Counted from the stretch's first letter, positions 37,717 through 51,611 are shown. The stretch is DNA of 64,000 bases from Erpobdella octoculata (GCA_963978895.1 OZ022240.1:11567807-11631806); one strand, 5' to 3'. Numbers and translations: made by a program. Notes: generated from the letters alone by a model not told the origin.

Positions 37717-37859
37717 GTCGCACGCTTCGCGTGTGAGTTTTTACATATTAATAGTAAAGGAAGTCGCACTCAAATCGCACTCTAAGCTCAAAAACAACAC
37801 GAATGCGCTATTATAGTAATAGCTTTACGCACGCTTCGCAAGCGAAGCGTGTGACTATT
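37717..37859 (+). repeat. Twin-hairpin module 3, duplicate
   Basis: Copy of 9813-9955. Confidence 0.75.
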
Positions 37860-38593
37860 TTAGCAGAAGCTGATGATTTTTCACTTGAACACGTTTTGGA
37901 ATTGTCTTTTCTTTGATTGGATGATTTTAGAAAATCTGCCTACAAACAAACCTTTAATGGGTGATATTGGAAAAAACAGCCTACGAAAAAACCCATATTT
38001 ATTGGGTGATAGTGAAAAAGCCGCCTACGAAAAAAACCTATATTGGATGTTTTTGGAAATAACAGCCTACGAAAAACACAATATTTATTGATTGGTATCG
38101 TAAAAACAGCCTACGAATAAAAAACAAACTGTAACGGCTAATATAGAAAAAAACTCCTACGAAAAAAAAACTTTTAATTGCTGATAATGATAAAAACCGC
38201 CTACAAAAAACCCAACTTTCAATGGCTGATATTGGGAAAACCCGCCGGTGATTTATTTATTTTCAACTTGTTTATATTGAGTTATGACGTATGCTCAAAA
38301 TATATCCGCAAAGCGTCGAACTTTCTAATAATAGGAATAATATTAGCAATTATTACAATAAGAGAAATAATAATTGGAAAATAGTAAAATGTCGTTGATA
38401 ATAATTTCATTAAATATATCCGCAAAGCGTCGAAATTTCCAATAATAGGAATAATATTAGCAAATTAGTTAATTTTCCTATATAATAATATTATTAATAA
38501 TTAAAATAAGAGGAATAATAATTACAAAAGAGTAAAATGTCGTTAATAATACTTTCATTAAGTGTATCCGCAAAGCGTAGAACTTTCCAATTG

Positions 38594-39071
<478 letters not shown>

Positions 39072-40593
39072 TATATATATATGTATATAAAATAATATCG
39101 ATGACCTATTTCCTTAACGGTAACGTCCCGGTTACAAGAGTTATAATTATTATTCTAAAACCAGTTACATTCTGTAAATCGATACCTGATTTCTGAACAA
39201 ATAAACATCACAACACCAATAATAGAAAATTAATCTATATTAGTTAATTTTTGTTATTAATAATGTTAATAATAATTAAAATAAGAGGAATAATAAGTGC
39301 AAAATAGTAAAATGTCGTTAATAATAATTTCATTAAATGTATCCGCAAAGCGTAGAACTTTCCAAAAATTGGAATAATATTAGCAAATTAGTTAATTTTT
39401 GTTATTATTAATATTATTATTAATTAAAATATTGGAATAACTTACATTTGTATATAATTATTATTGGGGAAAACCCGCTGGCTTTCTACTTCGATGATTT
39501 AATTATTTTCAACTTGTTTATATTGAAAGATGACGTACAATCCCTACTATAAAAGCGCAATGCTGTATTATGTATGTATGTCACCCTATTAGCATCTGCA
39601 GGTCTGAAAAAACTCACGTTGATAGATTATGAGACGCTGAACAAGGTTTTTTAGGGCACTTTTTTGTTAAAATGTTTAAATAAAAAGTTATTAGCCGCGA
39701 AAGTCTAACGCTTTGCGGATAAATATAGCATCGTTCGTCATCGCTAAATATAGACAAGTTGAAAATAAATAAATCACCGAAGTAGTAGTCGGCGGGTTTT
39801 TTATTTATGTAAATTATTATTAACGACAATTTACTATTTTGCAATTATTATTCCTCTTATTTAATTATTATTAATAACGAAGATTAACTATTTTGCTAAT
39901 ATTATTTCTATTACTTAAAAGTTCGACGCTTTGCGGAAATATTTAATGAAATTATTATTAACGACATTTTTCTATTTTGTAATTATTATTCCTCTTATTT
40001 TAATTATTAATAATATTATTAATTACGAAAATTAACTAATTTGCTAATATTATTCCTATTATTGGAAAGTTGGACGCTTTGTGGCTTTGCGGATATATAT
40101 AGCATCGTACGTCATCGCTAAATATAGACAAGTTGAAAATAAATAAATCACCGAAGTAGTAGTCGGCGGGTTTTTTATTTATGTAAATTATTATTAACGA
40201 CAATTTACTATTTTGAAATTATTATTCCTCTTATTTTAATTATTATTAATAACGAAGATTAACTATTTTGCTAATATTATTTCTATTATTGGAAAGTTCG
40301 ACGCTTTGCGGAAATATTTAATGAAATCATTATTAACGACATTTTTCTATTTTGTTATTATTATTCTTTTTTTTTAATTATTATTAATATTATTAATTAC
40401 GAAAATTAACTAATTTTCTAATATTATTCCTATTATATTGGAATACGCCATAACTCAATATAAACAAGTTGAAAATAAATAAATCAACTAAGTAGTAGTC
40501 GGCGGGTTTTTCCCAATTTTAAACAAGTTGTAAATTATTATTATTAACGACAATTTACTATTTTATAAAACGTGTTCATATGCAACTGGCTAT

Positions 40594-40745
40594 AATAGTC
40601 ACACGCTTCGCTTGCGAAGCGTGCGTAAAGTTATTACTATAATAGCGCGTAGGTGTTGTTTTTGAGCTTAAAGTGCGATTTGATTGCGACTACCTTTACT
40701 ATTAATATGTAAAAACTCACACGCTTCGCGCGCGAAGCGTGCGTC
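40594..40745 (-). repeat. Twin-hairpin module 4, duplicate
   Basis: Copy of 14,290-14,441; both palindromes perfect. Confidence 0.85.
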
Positions 40746-41811
40746 AACTGCTGGTCCCTACTATAAAAGCGCAATGATGTATTATGTATGTATGTCACCC
40801 GATTAGCATCTGCAGGTCTGAAAAAACTCCCGTTGATAGATTATGAGACGCTGAACAAGGTTTGTTAGGGCACTTTTTTGTTAAAATGTTTAAATAAAAA
40901 GTTATTAGCCGCGAAAGTCTAACGCTTTGCGGATAAATATAGCATCGTTCGTCATCGCTAAATATAGACAAGTTGAAAATAAATAAATCACCGAAGTAGT
41001 AGTCGGCGGGTTTTTTATTTATGTAAATTATTATTAACGACAATTTACTATTTTGCAATTATTATTCCTCTTATTTTAATTATTATTAATAACGAAGATT
41101 AACTATTTTGCTAATATTATTTCTATTACTTAAAAGTTCGACGCTTTGCGGAAATATTTAATGAAATTATTATTAACGACATTTTTCTATTTTGTAATTA
41201 TTATTCCTCTTATTTTAATTATTAATAATATTATTAATTACGAAAATTAACTAATTTGCTAATATTATTCCTATTATTGGAAAGTTGGACGCTTTGTGGC
41301 ATTGCGGATATATATAGCATCGTACGTCATCGCTAAATATAGACAAGTTGAAAATAAATAAATCACCGAAGTAGTAGTCGGCGGGTTTTTTATTTATGTA
41401 AATTATTATTAACGACAATTTATATTTTGCAATTATTATTCCTCTTATTTTAATTATTATTAATAACGAAGATTAACTATTTTGCTAATATAATTTCTAT
41501 TATTGGAAAGTTCGACGCTTTGCGGAAATATTTAATGAAATCATTATTAACGACATTTTTCTATTTTGTTATTATTATTTCTCTTATTTTAATTATTAAT
41601 AATATTATTAATTACGAAAATTAACTAATTTGCTAATATTATTCCTATTATATTGGAATACGCCATAACTCAATATAAACAAGTTGAAAATAAATAAATC
41701 ACCGAAGTAGTAGTCGGCGGGTTTTTCCCAATTTTAAACAAGTTGTAAATTATTATTATTAACGACAATTTACTATTTTATAAAACGTGTTCATATGCAA
41801 CTGGCTATAAT

Positions 41812-41960
41812 AGTCACACGCTTCGCTTGCGAAGCGTGCGTAAAGTTATTACTATAATAGCGCATAGGTGTTGTTTTTGAGCTTAAAGTGCGATTTGATT
41901 GCGACTACCTTTACTATTAATATGTAAAAACTCACACGCTTCGCGCGCGAAGCGTGCGTC
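41812..41960 (-). repeat. Twin-hairpin module 5, duplicate
   Basis: Copy of 15,508-15,656. Confidence 0.85.
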
Positions 41961-42108
41961 AACTGCTGGTACATTATATATATCCGCAAAGCGTAGAACT
42001 TTCGCGGCTAATAACTTTATATTTAAACATTTTTAACATAAAGTTGCTTAACAAATTGTGTTCAGCGTCTCATAATCTATAAACGTGAGTTTTTTCAGAC
42101 CTGCAGAT

Positions 42109-43760
42109 TAAGCTTCTGCGTCCCGTTATTTTGTTGGAACGATACGATACGATACGATTTCTGAAATTTGCCTCGAATTAAACGATACGATATGACGCCT
42201 CGAACAATAACGATGCGATATCGATACGATACGATACGATATCGGGATCTCGACTGAAGTGGAAATTTTGTCTCGAATGAAACGAGATAACATAGAATGA
42301 TGTTGAACTATACGCGACAGACAATATTAATAACTACATTAAAGGAATTCATTGAAAAAAATATATAAATATTAAAAAATTTATAAAAATTTACCAAATT
42401 TAATTTTTTTTCTACTTGAAATAAGTTTAATTTGTTTAGTTTCGGTACATCTATTTTTCTAAATTTAGATTCTAAATAAAACGCTAGCGCCGTTAGTAAG
42501 TATTTATTTACTTTATTTAGTACGCATTATGCGGTAGTTTATCAATTTAATTAAAGGATTTTACTTGCCGATGAAAAGAAAAATTAAAATTATTTTTTCA
42601 AGTAATTGAAAAGTAGAAAACCTTCTAGCACACCAAAAGAACGACATTTTTAGGCAATTCAATAGTGAAACTGGAAAAACCAATGGAGATAGAAATAGAT
42701 TGCAGATTACTGAGATTGAGATTACTAGATTACTAAGATTGAATTAAAATGATACTGTTTCCCGCAGTCTTTGCATCTGGCAAGATTTACTTCTACATAC
42801 TTGTCATTGACTTTCTGCGTGACCGTCTCTTCCTCAAAGTACTCCCAGATTTGACCCCGGTGACGCGGCATGATAATGATGACAAACACGAGAAAGTGCC
42901 TCTATGCAAGAATTAAGAAAGTGAAAAAAACCCAGCTTTATTTATAGGCGATGGCGAATGCGGTTAGCAATAGCAAGAAAGAAGCTGAGAAAGTTTCGAA
43001 TTCCAGCTGCAGACGATACGGGCTACGGCACTGTCGTGCACACTACAGGTGGCACACACATACTCACACACAACCAAGAATATCATCAAGATTATAAAGA
43101 TATATCTTAGATGAGCTACTATTACGGTCATTTACGGATATCGAAACACTAAAATAATCATTCCAATTCTATGTAACAAATTTGAAAAAATAAGTTTATG
43201 AAAGAGACTAAACCAAAACATAAACATAGAATGATCATTACTATTACATTACTCATTATTCTCATTAATAATAATAGTCATCGATGTTAGCGAGTACGAT
43301 TGCCTTGCAGGGCTTGTAGTATCAGTAGTATGCAGAGCTCGACAAGCAGCCTAAGAGGAGCGTGGCTTTTTTGCTGCCGGTTCCCAGACTAAAAATAGTA
43401 AATAATGGGGCTACAGGCTGTCTGGAAAACCGAATTTAAAGTGGGGATGATAATAGTTATAAACTTCTGTCAATAGGTAGATTAATTAATCAATGTTGAT
43501 GAATCAATTACAAATATTCACAGTTGTGACAATCGTTAATTAATTATGTATGACTATCGTTATTTATTGGAAAGTATTTTTTAAAAATATCGATATTTTT
43601 TCGGGATTTTATTCGGGAACGAAATTTTAAGTATCGCTAATTATATCGATACGAGACTTCTTCCGCAGGCTGTATCGTTTCAATGGCGATACGGGATCTC
43701 CCGTATCGTTTTGAAATCTCGATTGTATTCGAGATAACGATATCTGGACGCAGATGCTTA
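42109..43760. mobile_element. hAT transposon with BED remnant, duplicate
   Basis: Copy of 15,805-17,456 with the same CTGCAGAT target duplication (42,101-42,108 and 43,761-43,768). The BED frame lies at 42,725-42,871 on the minus strand. Confidence 0.92.
42725..42871 (-). CDS. BED-type zinc-finger remnant, duplicate
   Basis: Copy of the 48-codon frame at 16,421-16,567. Confidence 0.6.
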   Translation of the reverse strand: MPRHRGQIWEYFEEETVTQKVNDKYVEVNLARCKDCGKQYHFNSILVI

Positions 43761-43841
43761 CTGCAGATGCTAATTGGGTGAAATACATAATACATACATA
43801 ATATATACATCTTTGCGCTTTTATAGTAGAGACCAGCACTT

Positions 43842-43994
43842 GACGCACGCTTAGCGCGCGTGTGAGTTTTTACATATTAATAGTAAAATTAGTCGCAATC
43901 AAATCGCACTCTAAGATCAAAAACAACACCTATGCGCTATTATAGTAATAACTATACGCACTCTTCGCAAGCGAAGCGTGTGACTATTATAGCC
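43842..43994 (+). repeat. Twin-hairpin module 6, duplicate
   Basis: Copy of 17,538-17,690. Confidence 0.7.
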
Positions 43995-45176
43995 AGTTGC
44001 ATATGAACACGTTTTATAAAATAGTAAATTGTCGTTAATAATAATAATTTACAACTTGTTTAAAATTGGGAAAAACCCGCCGACTACTACTTCGGTGATT
44101 TATTTATTTTCAATTTGTCTATATTTAGCGATGACGTACGATGCATTATATATATCCGCAAAGCGTTAAACTTTCACGGCTAATAACTTTTTATTTAAAC
44201 AATTTCATAAAAAAGTGTCCTAACAAACCTTGTTCAGCGTCTCATAATCTATCAACGTGAGTTTTTTCAGACCTGCAGATGCTGATCGGGTGACATACAC
44301 CATTGCGCTTTTATAGTAGGGAACTAGCCGTTGACGCACGCTTCGCGAACAAACTGTAACGGATATTATCGAAAGAAAGGCTACTAAAAAAACAACTTTT
44401 ATTTGGCGATATTGTAAAAAAAAGCCTACGAAAAAACTCACTCTTTAATGGCTGATAATGAAAAAACCTTCAATGGCTGATATTGGGAAAACCGCCGATG
44501 TACTACTTCGGTGATTTATTTATTTTCAACTTGTTTATGTTGAGTTATGACCTATGCTCAAAATTGGTAAATACCCGCCTACTACTACTTCGGTGAATTG
44601 TTTATTTTCAACTTGTTTATATTCAGCGATGACGAACGTTGTTTTTTATATATCCGCGAAGCGTCGAACTTTCCAATAATAAAAATAATATTAGCAAATT
44701 AGTTACTTTTCGTTAATAATAATATTATTAATAAATAAAATAAGAGGAATAATAATTGCAAATTAGTAAATTGTCGTTAGTATTAATTTTCAACTTGTAT
44801 ATATTGTTTGATGACGTACGCTCAAATATGGGGAAAACCCACCGGCATACTTCAGATATTTATTTTTTTATTTTCAACTTGTTTATACTGAGTGATGACG
44901 TACGACGCCTTATATATATCCCCAAAGCGTTAAACTTTCGCGGCTAATAACTTTTAATTTAAACAATTTAACAAAAAATTGGCCTAACAAACCATGTTCA
45001 GCGTCTCATAATCTATAAACGTGAGTTTTTCAGACCTGCAGATGGTAATCGGGTGACATAATACATCATTGCGCTTTTATGTTGGGAAAATTACTCCTAA
45101 GGGTATTATGTCCTTCTGATTATGTCGGATTCGACCTCGAATAACTCCGGAACCACGTGACCTTGAGAAACCAAAC

Positions 45177-45402
45177 TGTCGGGACCGAAGTGGTTTGAAA
45201 ATCAACTAAAACAAGTGCACAATAGAAAAAGTTTTATTTACAAAATAAACTAAAACACTAAAGCAAACTTCGCTAATATAATTGAAATAAATGAAAGTGT
45301 AAATGTTCGAAAGTTTATAATAGCTTGAAAAATCGACTCGCTCGAATGTCCGGAAATACAACAACTCAAAACATAACACGTCAACTAGGGATGTCCTTAA
45401 CA
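45177..45402 (-). repeat. 3' LTR of Gypsy copy 2
   Basis: Copy of 18,873-19,098. Confidence 0.93.
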
Positions 45403-45476
45403 TCTTCCCACCAGCCAAAAAGACTGTAAGGTCATTTGGCGAAAATGTCCTGATCTCCAAGGTTGAACTGTATGAG

Positions 45477-46499
45477 TCAGGGTCGTTGTGGTTTGAGAAG
45501 GTTGTGTAGCATCTTTTCCTTAATTCTTTCTGAGCGTCGAGGTAGTGTAGGATTATCTGAGACAGGATCTGGAACAGGCGTAGATTGAATTCGTTTCCTT
45601 CTTAATGTTGGGCCTCTTGGAAGTTGAACAGGTGGTGTAAGATGATCTGGAACAGGTGTAGATCGAATTTGTTTTTTTCTTAATATTGGGCCCCTTGGAA
45701 GTTGAACATTGGTAGTGGAACTACTTGATAATGGATTGTCTCCTGGATCTGAATCTTGATCTGCACCGTATCGAGGCCTCAATTGTTCTACGTGACGTTT
45801 CCACGATGGACCGTTAGGAACAATGTGTACTAGAACATTTCGCGCTCCCAAAACACGATGAATTACAGCGGGAATCCATCTTGGAATTCGATCTCTAAGA
45901 GAACCGCTATATTGTACATAGCATGGAGAACCTACTGTATATCTTACGGATTTTCGAGCTGGAACCGGTCTTTGAGAGTTTTGCTTCATCTGTCTGTACT
46001 GAGCAATGTGTGGGGCAGATGGTAACAAAGCATCCAGTTTTGCTCGAATCTGTCTTCCGTTCAACAGTTCACTTGGAGAATATTCTGACTCCAAAAGTGT
46101 TTTTCGGTACTGTATTAGAAATTCTTGTAAAGCTTGTTTGAGCGGAAGCTGTGATTTCTTCATCGAATTCTTGAAAGTTTGAACGAATTTTTCTGCTTGT
46201 CCATTTGAAGCTGGATGGTAGGGTGCACCAGTGAGGTGTAAAATTCCTCTCTCCCTGAGCCATTCCTGAAACTCCTCTGACTTAAAAGCAGGTGCATTGT
46301 CTGACACGATTGTACGTGGATAGCCAAAGTGTGTAAAATCATCTTCGAGCAGATCCATAGTAGCTTTTGCTGTTACGTTTGAAGTTGTGTGAATGCAAGG
46401 ATATTTAGAAAAACTGTCGACAACAATCAACCAATTTGTCCCCATGAAATTAATTGCATGATCAATATGGATGCGACTCCAAGGTTTCTTGGGTAGCAT
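45477..46499 (-). pseudogene. Gypsy integrase, copy 2
   Basis: Same protein and same out-of-frame state as 19,173-20,195. Confidence 0.88.
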
Positions 46500-49400
46500 C
46501 CAAGGTTTGGATATTTTGGTGGATTAAGTTGATGAGCAGCACAAGATTCACATTTTCCACACAGTTCCTCGATATCATGGTCAATGCCTAGCCAATACAC
46601 CACTGATCGAGCTAACTGTTTCATTCTTCTCATCCCAAAATGACCAAGATGTAGTAGCTGAAAAACTCTATCCTGAATCTTGTATGGAATGACAATTCTA
46701 TTTCCAAGAACTAAACAATCACTCTGTGTAGTCAGTGAGTCTTTCAATCTCTGGAAATGACGTACTTGTTCTTGTTGAATCGAATGAGGCCAGCCTTTTT
46801 TGACATATCGACAAACAGTTGAAATGATGCTGTCTTTGCGAGATTCTTTGGCCAGAGTCTGTGCATCTGTTGGCATAAGTTGCTGACTAATTGTTTTGAT
46901 TGTGCACACTGTAAATTCATCTTCATCTTTTTCTTGAAAATCAAAGTCTGGATCTTCCCCAAATGGTAATCGACTAAGAGAATCTGCATTTCCATGATCT
47001 ACTGACTTCCTATATTCAATAGAGTAGTCATATTGATGGAGCATGAGTGCCCATCTAGCCAGACGATTTGCCGCTACCTGGGGTGTTCCTTTTAGAGAAT
47101 TGAATAAGGCCAACAGAGGCTTGTGATCTGTGACAAGGATGAATTTTCTTCCATACAGATATTGATGAAACTTGTGGAGCCCATATATTATAGCTAGAGC
47201 TTCTTTGTGAATTTGGCTGTAACGACGTTGCGATGCAGTAAGTGTCTTTGAAATATTGAATATCGGTCTTTCTCCTCCTTCAGGATACCTGTGAAATAGA
47301 ACCACTCTCAGTCCAACTTCTGAAGCATAGCAAGAAAGACCCAATGGAAGTGATTTATCAAAATGTGCTAACTTGACATCTTTGATAAGAATTTCTTTAA
47401 TCTTTTGAAAAGTCCTTTCTTGCTCTGAAGTCCAAGGTGTATCCTTTCGGGTAAGACGTGTTAGTGGTTCAGCAGTTGTTGCAAGATTTGGTATAAACTT
47501 ATGGTAGAATTGAACAGAACCGAGAAATGATCGAAGAGCTGAAATATTGGTAGGGTGTGGCATTTTGATCAAACCATCGACTTGTCTTCCTTTGCTAACA
47601 CCTTCCTTCGAAAGTAAATGACCCAGATATTCAATCGAAGTCCTTGCAAACACACATTTCTTCATGTTGCATTTGAGACCTTTGTCACGTAAACGTTGAA
47701 GAAGAGATCTCAAATTTTCCATGTGTTTATCTGCACTGTTTCCTCCAACAAGGATATCATCGAGATAGACAGCAATTCCTTTTAAATCACAAGTGAGCTT
47801 ATCCATGACTTCTTGAAAATAGCCTGGTGCAGAGATAATGCCAAAGGGAAGTCTAGTTTGTAACAAGACTCCTCGATGCGTACTCAATGCTAGTTTTCTC
47901 TGACTGCTTGGAGCAAGTTTTATTTGGTTGAATGCATCAGCTAAATCTATCTTGCTAAAATAGCTGCTTTTTCCAAGTTTCCACATCAAGTCATCAGGAA
48001 GTGGCATTGGGTGTCGGTGTGGTTCCAATTGGGAATTAACTGGGGCAGAATAATCTCCACAAATTCTTAATTTGGCTTTTGGCTCTCCAGGATGTAATTG
48101 TTTTCTGATTGGTACGATGGGTGTACCATAATCATTGAACTCAACTGGAATCCAGATACCATTTTTCACACCGGCATCCAACGTGAGATTGAGGTCTTCT
48201 TGAATTGAAAATGGTACTGTTCGAGCTTTGCAAAAAACTGGAGTTGCTTCAGGCTTGAATTTGACCTCTAATTCGAAATTTTTTAAACAACGAAGTCCTG
48301 GCTCAAAACATTCTTTAAATTCTTTACAAATTTGTTTAAAACTGTTGAAAACTAGTGTATTACTTGGACTTTCTTTGATTTGTTGAAATTGTTGCTGTAA
48401 GGCTGCTGTCAGGTCAATTTTCAAATCAAGAATTGCTTTTCTGCCAATAATGAGTTTTGGCAATTTTGTAATGTTGAATTCAAGATTTACTACATTCTTT
48501 GAATCTGGAGTTGAAGCAGAAACATGACAAACTCCTATGACTGGAATTTTGTCACCAGTGGCTGAAACAAATTTTGTAATGTTTGGATGAAGTTTGGGTC
48601 GTCCCCATTGCTGCCAAACTTTTATTGAGCAAAAACTATCTCTAGCTCCACTGTCTAACTCGAAGAACTGTTGTGAATTTTTGAAAAGCAATTTTTGAAG
48701 AAGAGGTGTATTGCCAGGAACTGAATGTATAATTCTGACAGAGCTGTTTTTGTTAAATTTCTTTTTAAGACAAGCTTTTTTTAAGTGACCTGATTTAAGA
48801 CAATAATTGCACTTTGAATTGATGTATCTGCAATCTTTAGCAAGATGACCTATGTTTGCACACCTGGGACAGGTACCTTTAGAGAAAGGAAAAAAATTTG
48901 ACTCTTGTCTGTTATTGAAATCAGACGCTTTTTCTTGTATTTTATGCTCACGAGTTCTTGAAACTTTTGAAACTGACTCTTTGTCTGGAAGGCCATGGAC
49001 AGTTGCTTTTGCCACTTTAGAGGCTTCTTCAACCTCACTGGCCAACTTTACTGCTCTGTGGAAAGTAGGGTCTTCATCAGGAATTTTGAAAAGATATTTG
49101 AGAATAGCTTCATTATTGACAGAACAAATGAATTTTGTTCGCAGTGCCTCATCTAAAGGATCGTCAATTTTTGAAAAATCGCAAGTGCTAGTGGCTTGTC
49201 TTATTCTTGATGCCAGTTCCTGTAAAGTTTCTCCTGGTTGTCTGGAAAGTTCAGTCCAGAATTTGAATCGTTCTCTAACAATGAAGTGCTTGGGGTTGAA
49301 ATTCTTTTCCATAGTCATCATTATGTCAGACATTTGAAGTTCATTGATTATTCTTGGAGGAGAAAGTTGAGAATCTGCAACTTGAAGAAGTTTGTAAATT

Positions 49401-49621
49401 TCTGGTGTTTGGTTGGTGAGAAAAATTTGAGCAACTTTTGAATCCGGTATTGAATTTGCAGAGCCGAACGTTTGAAAACGTGAGAAATAATCAGACCAAA
49501 GTTCTTTTCTTGAATTGAAAGCCTCGAAACTAGGAACAGTTACTGAATTTTGAACAATGGACCTGACAAGGGTCTCCATTTGTCTAGAAAAACCTTCTAG
49601 AAATTGTTTCAAGTCTGCCAT
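46427..49621 (-). CDS. Gypsy Gag-Pol polyprotein, copy 2
   Basis: 1,064 codons. Differs from copy 1 at only three residues, all in the Gag half: A to D near 83 (VADSQLS), E to K near 197 (HRAVKLAS) and G to E near 230 (SRTREHK). Shares the RNase H CYAS change. Confidence 0.93.
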   Translation of the reverse strand: MADLKQFLEGFSRQMETLVRSIVQNSVTVPSFEAFNSRKELWSDYFSRFQTFGSANSIPDSKVAQIFLTNQTPEIYKLLQVADSQLSPPRIINELQMSDIMMTMEKNFNPKHFIVRERFKFWTELSRQPGETLQELASRIRQATSTCDFSKIDDPLDEALRTKFICSVNNEAILKYLFKIPDEDPTFHRAVKLASEVEEASKVAKATVHGLPDKESVSKVSRTREHKIQEKASDFNNRQESNFFPFSKGTCPRCANIGHLAKDCRYINSKCNYCLKSGHLKKACLKKKFNKNSSVRIIHSVPGNTPLLQKLLFKNSQQFFELDSGARDSFCSIKVWQQWGRPKLHPNITKFVSATGDKIPVIGVCHVSASTPDSKNVVNLEFNITKLPKLIIGRKAILDLKIDLTAALQQQFQQIKESPSNTLVFNSFKQICKEFKECFEPGLRCLKNFELEVKFKPEATPVFCKARTVPFSIQEDLNLTLDAGVKNGIWIPVEFNDYGTPIVPIRKQLHPGEPKAKLRICGDYSAPVNSQLEPHRHPMPLPDDLMWKLGKSSYFSKIDLADAFNQIKLAPSSQRKLALSTHRGVLLQTRLPFGIISAPGYFQEVMDKLTCDLKGIAVYLDDILVGGNSADKHMENLRSLLQRLRDKGLKCNMKKCVFARTSIEYLGHLLSKEGVSKGRQVDGLIKMPHPTNISALRSFLGSVQFYHKFIPNLATTAEPLTRLTRKDTPWTSEQERTFQKIKEILIKDVKLAHFDKSLPLGLSCYASEVGLRVVLFHRYPEGGERPIFNISKTLTASQRRYSQIHKEALAIIYGLHKFHQYLYGRKFILVTDHKPLLALFNSLKGTPQVAANRLARWALMLHQYDYSIEYRKSVDHGNADSLSRLPFGEDPDFDFQEKDEDEFTVCTIKTISQQLMPTDAQTLAKESRKDSIISTVCRYVKKGWPHSIQQEQVRHFQRLKDSLTTQSDCLVLGNRIVIPYKIQDRVFQLLHLGHFGMRRMKQLARSVVYWLGIDHDIEELCGKCESCAAHQLNPPKYPNLGCYPRNLGVASILIMQLISWGQIG

Positions 49622-49634
49622 ATAGTGGGGCAGC

Positions 49635-50444
49635 TATTGACAAACAAATAAATTACATATTTGTAATCAGAAAAATATGCTTGTAATTACCTGATATCGC
49701 CACATTCTGTAAAATTGAGAAAAAAATCACCTTTCATGGTCCCGCTCCTGTAGGAATAGCGTATTATCACAGGCGATCAAACTGGCAAAAAATTAAAATA
49801 TTTTGTTTTTTTTTTGTTGATTTGCATATGTTTAATATAAAGAATGAAAAAAAACAAAAAAAAATAGACGAATAATTAAATTTTGAGTAAGTAAACCTAC
49901 GGAAACGAGACATGACTTCTGCCTCAAGTACGTGTCTCGTCTACTCACTCAAAATTTAAATATTCATATATTTTTTCTTGTTTTCTTTATTCTTTATATT
50001 AAACATATGCAAACCAACAAAAAAACAAAATATTTGATTTTTTTGCCAGTTTGATCGCCTGTGATAATACGCTCATAGATATATCTATGAATACGCTATT
50101 CATACAAGAGCGGGACCAAAAAAGGTGATTTTTTTTCTCAATTGACAAACAAAAACAAGCAAAACAATTACATATTTGTAATTAGAAAAATATGTTTGTA
50201 ATTACCTGATATCGCCACATTCTGTAAAATTGAGAAAAAAATCACCTTTCTTGGTCCCGCTCCTGTATGAATAGCGTATTATCACAGGCGATCAAACTGG
50301 CGAAAAAATTAAAATATTTTGTTTTTTTGGTTGATTTGCATATGTGTTAATTAAGAAAATGAAGAAAACAAGAAAAATAGATGAATAATTCAATTTTGAG
50401 TGAGTAGACCTACGAAAACGAGTGCCTCAAATGCGTGTCTCTTT
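49635..50444. repeat. Foldback repeats in Gypsy leader, copy 2, second one cut near its centre
   Basis: First palindrome complete; the second ends after CGTGTCTCTTT, about 14 bp past its axis of symmetry. Confidence 0.85.
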
Positions 50445-50745
50445 TTAAATTGCAGGGTCACGTGACTTCCGGTTCTGGAGTTATGAGCGCTCAAAAATCG
50501 GTACCCCAGATTCGGCACTATTTTTTGGCCCACGCTACAGGCGAAACGAGCTGTACTCTACATGAGAAGACGACCCCTGAATGGAACAACGTGATGGGGG
50601 TAGAATTTTTTAAATTCGTATTCCGGATATGAATTTATGGTCCTTCAAAGATGGCGGTTTTTTTTCAATTTTTTTTCAATTTCATGTCTGTAAGTTTGCA
50701 CTCTCATTTATTCGTGCATGGATTCGAGTCCGAGTACGCCAAGTG
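50445..50745. repeat. Diverged copy of the Gypsy-flanking repeat
   Basis: Homologous to about 24,757-25,060 (GCAGGGTCACGTGACTT, TTCGTATTCCGGATATG) but clearly older than the main duplication. Confidence 0.6.
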
Positions 50746-50972
50746 TCGGTGCTGTTGAACATGATTCTTCAACATAACTTATGAAACAACATAGAGGTGA
50801 CAAATTTTGCAGATACGTTCAAACAACGACAACTATCTTTATGATCTACTTAAAAATCGTTTTACACTAACACGAACTTCACTTTTACCAGACACATTTT
50901 AATTGGTCTTAATGATAGGTATTACGCCAATAGACAAAGTTAAAAGGTAGCATGTTGTCAAACTTCAAAGAC
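50746..50972. other. No recognisable feature
   Basis: AT-rich unique-looking sequence; no frame or repeat recognised. Confidence 0.4.
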
Positions 50973-51261
50973 TTAATACTAGAGATGGGAATCGACCCGA
51001 ACTCGATCCGAACTTTTCGGACTCGAACCCACATTTTAGCATTTCGAACCGAACTCGAACGAACCCAAATTTTTATGTACCGAACTTTAACCCAATGACG
51101 GTCGAACTCGAACCAAACTCGAACCCAGTTAAAACATCATCTAAACAAAATTAAAAAAGCCAACCTAGAAAATTAAATGAAAGTATTAAGGCAAGCTTTT
51201 TAATATCACTTATTTGATTGTTTTTCTTGGTTTTTTATCTATGTAAAAAAGAACGGACCAG

Positions 51262-51611
51262 CGTAATCGTTCCGTATTGTCTGAGGTCTACTATTTACTT
51301 GTCCTCTTTTCTACTGTTCATCTGGGGCTCTGAAGATGAAAAGTTTTTTTTCGAAACTGCACTCAGCCCAAATAAATATTTGCTTTGTTATTGTTTTCAT
51401 TGTTATAACCGGCGACATTTCTATCCGATAATTTAGAATGGATTGTATCATTGTTTCTTTTCTATCGAAAAAACTTGATATAGCGAAAGTTAGAAGTGAT
51501 AGTAAGAACTTTGATAAGCTGGTGTCTCAAAATAAGGCGCTATTAGTAGATGCAACATGGAGAAAGAGTTCTATTTGGAATAATTTCAAGTGTAGGGAGT
51601 CGCACAGCTGA
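51262..51611 (+). mobile_element. PLE-like fragment E with candidate hammerhead, nested in the hAT element
   Basis: Shares TAATCGTTCCGTATTGTCTG and ACTATTTACTTGTCCTCTTT with the fragment upstream of 54,067, so both derive from one family. A 57-codon frame (51,438-51,611; MDCIIVSFLSKKLD, then KALLVDATWRKSSIW) follows; it has no match I can name and stops at TGA. Confidence 0.55.
51325..51369 (+). ncRNA. Candidate hammerhead ribozyme E
   Basis: Stem I GGGCT/AGCCC, core CTGAAGA, stem II GAAAA..TTTTC, core GAAA, cleavage triplet CTC. Stem III (ACTGCACT) has a C-C mismatch next to the core, so activity is doubtful. Confidence 0.5.

Larger units (their letters stand above)
45177..50444 (-). mobile_element. 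Gypsy LTR retrotransposon copy 2, lacking the 5' LTR
   Basis: Matches 18,873-24,141 at an offset of 26,303-26,304, then stops inside the second foldback of the leader. The 5' LTR, primer site and outer target duplication are missing; CAAAC remains at 45,172-45,176 on the 3' side. Transcription from its own 5' LTR is not possible. Confidence 0.93.
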
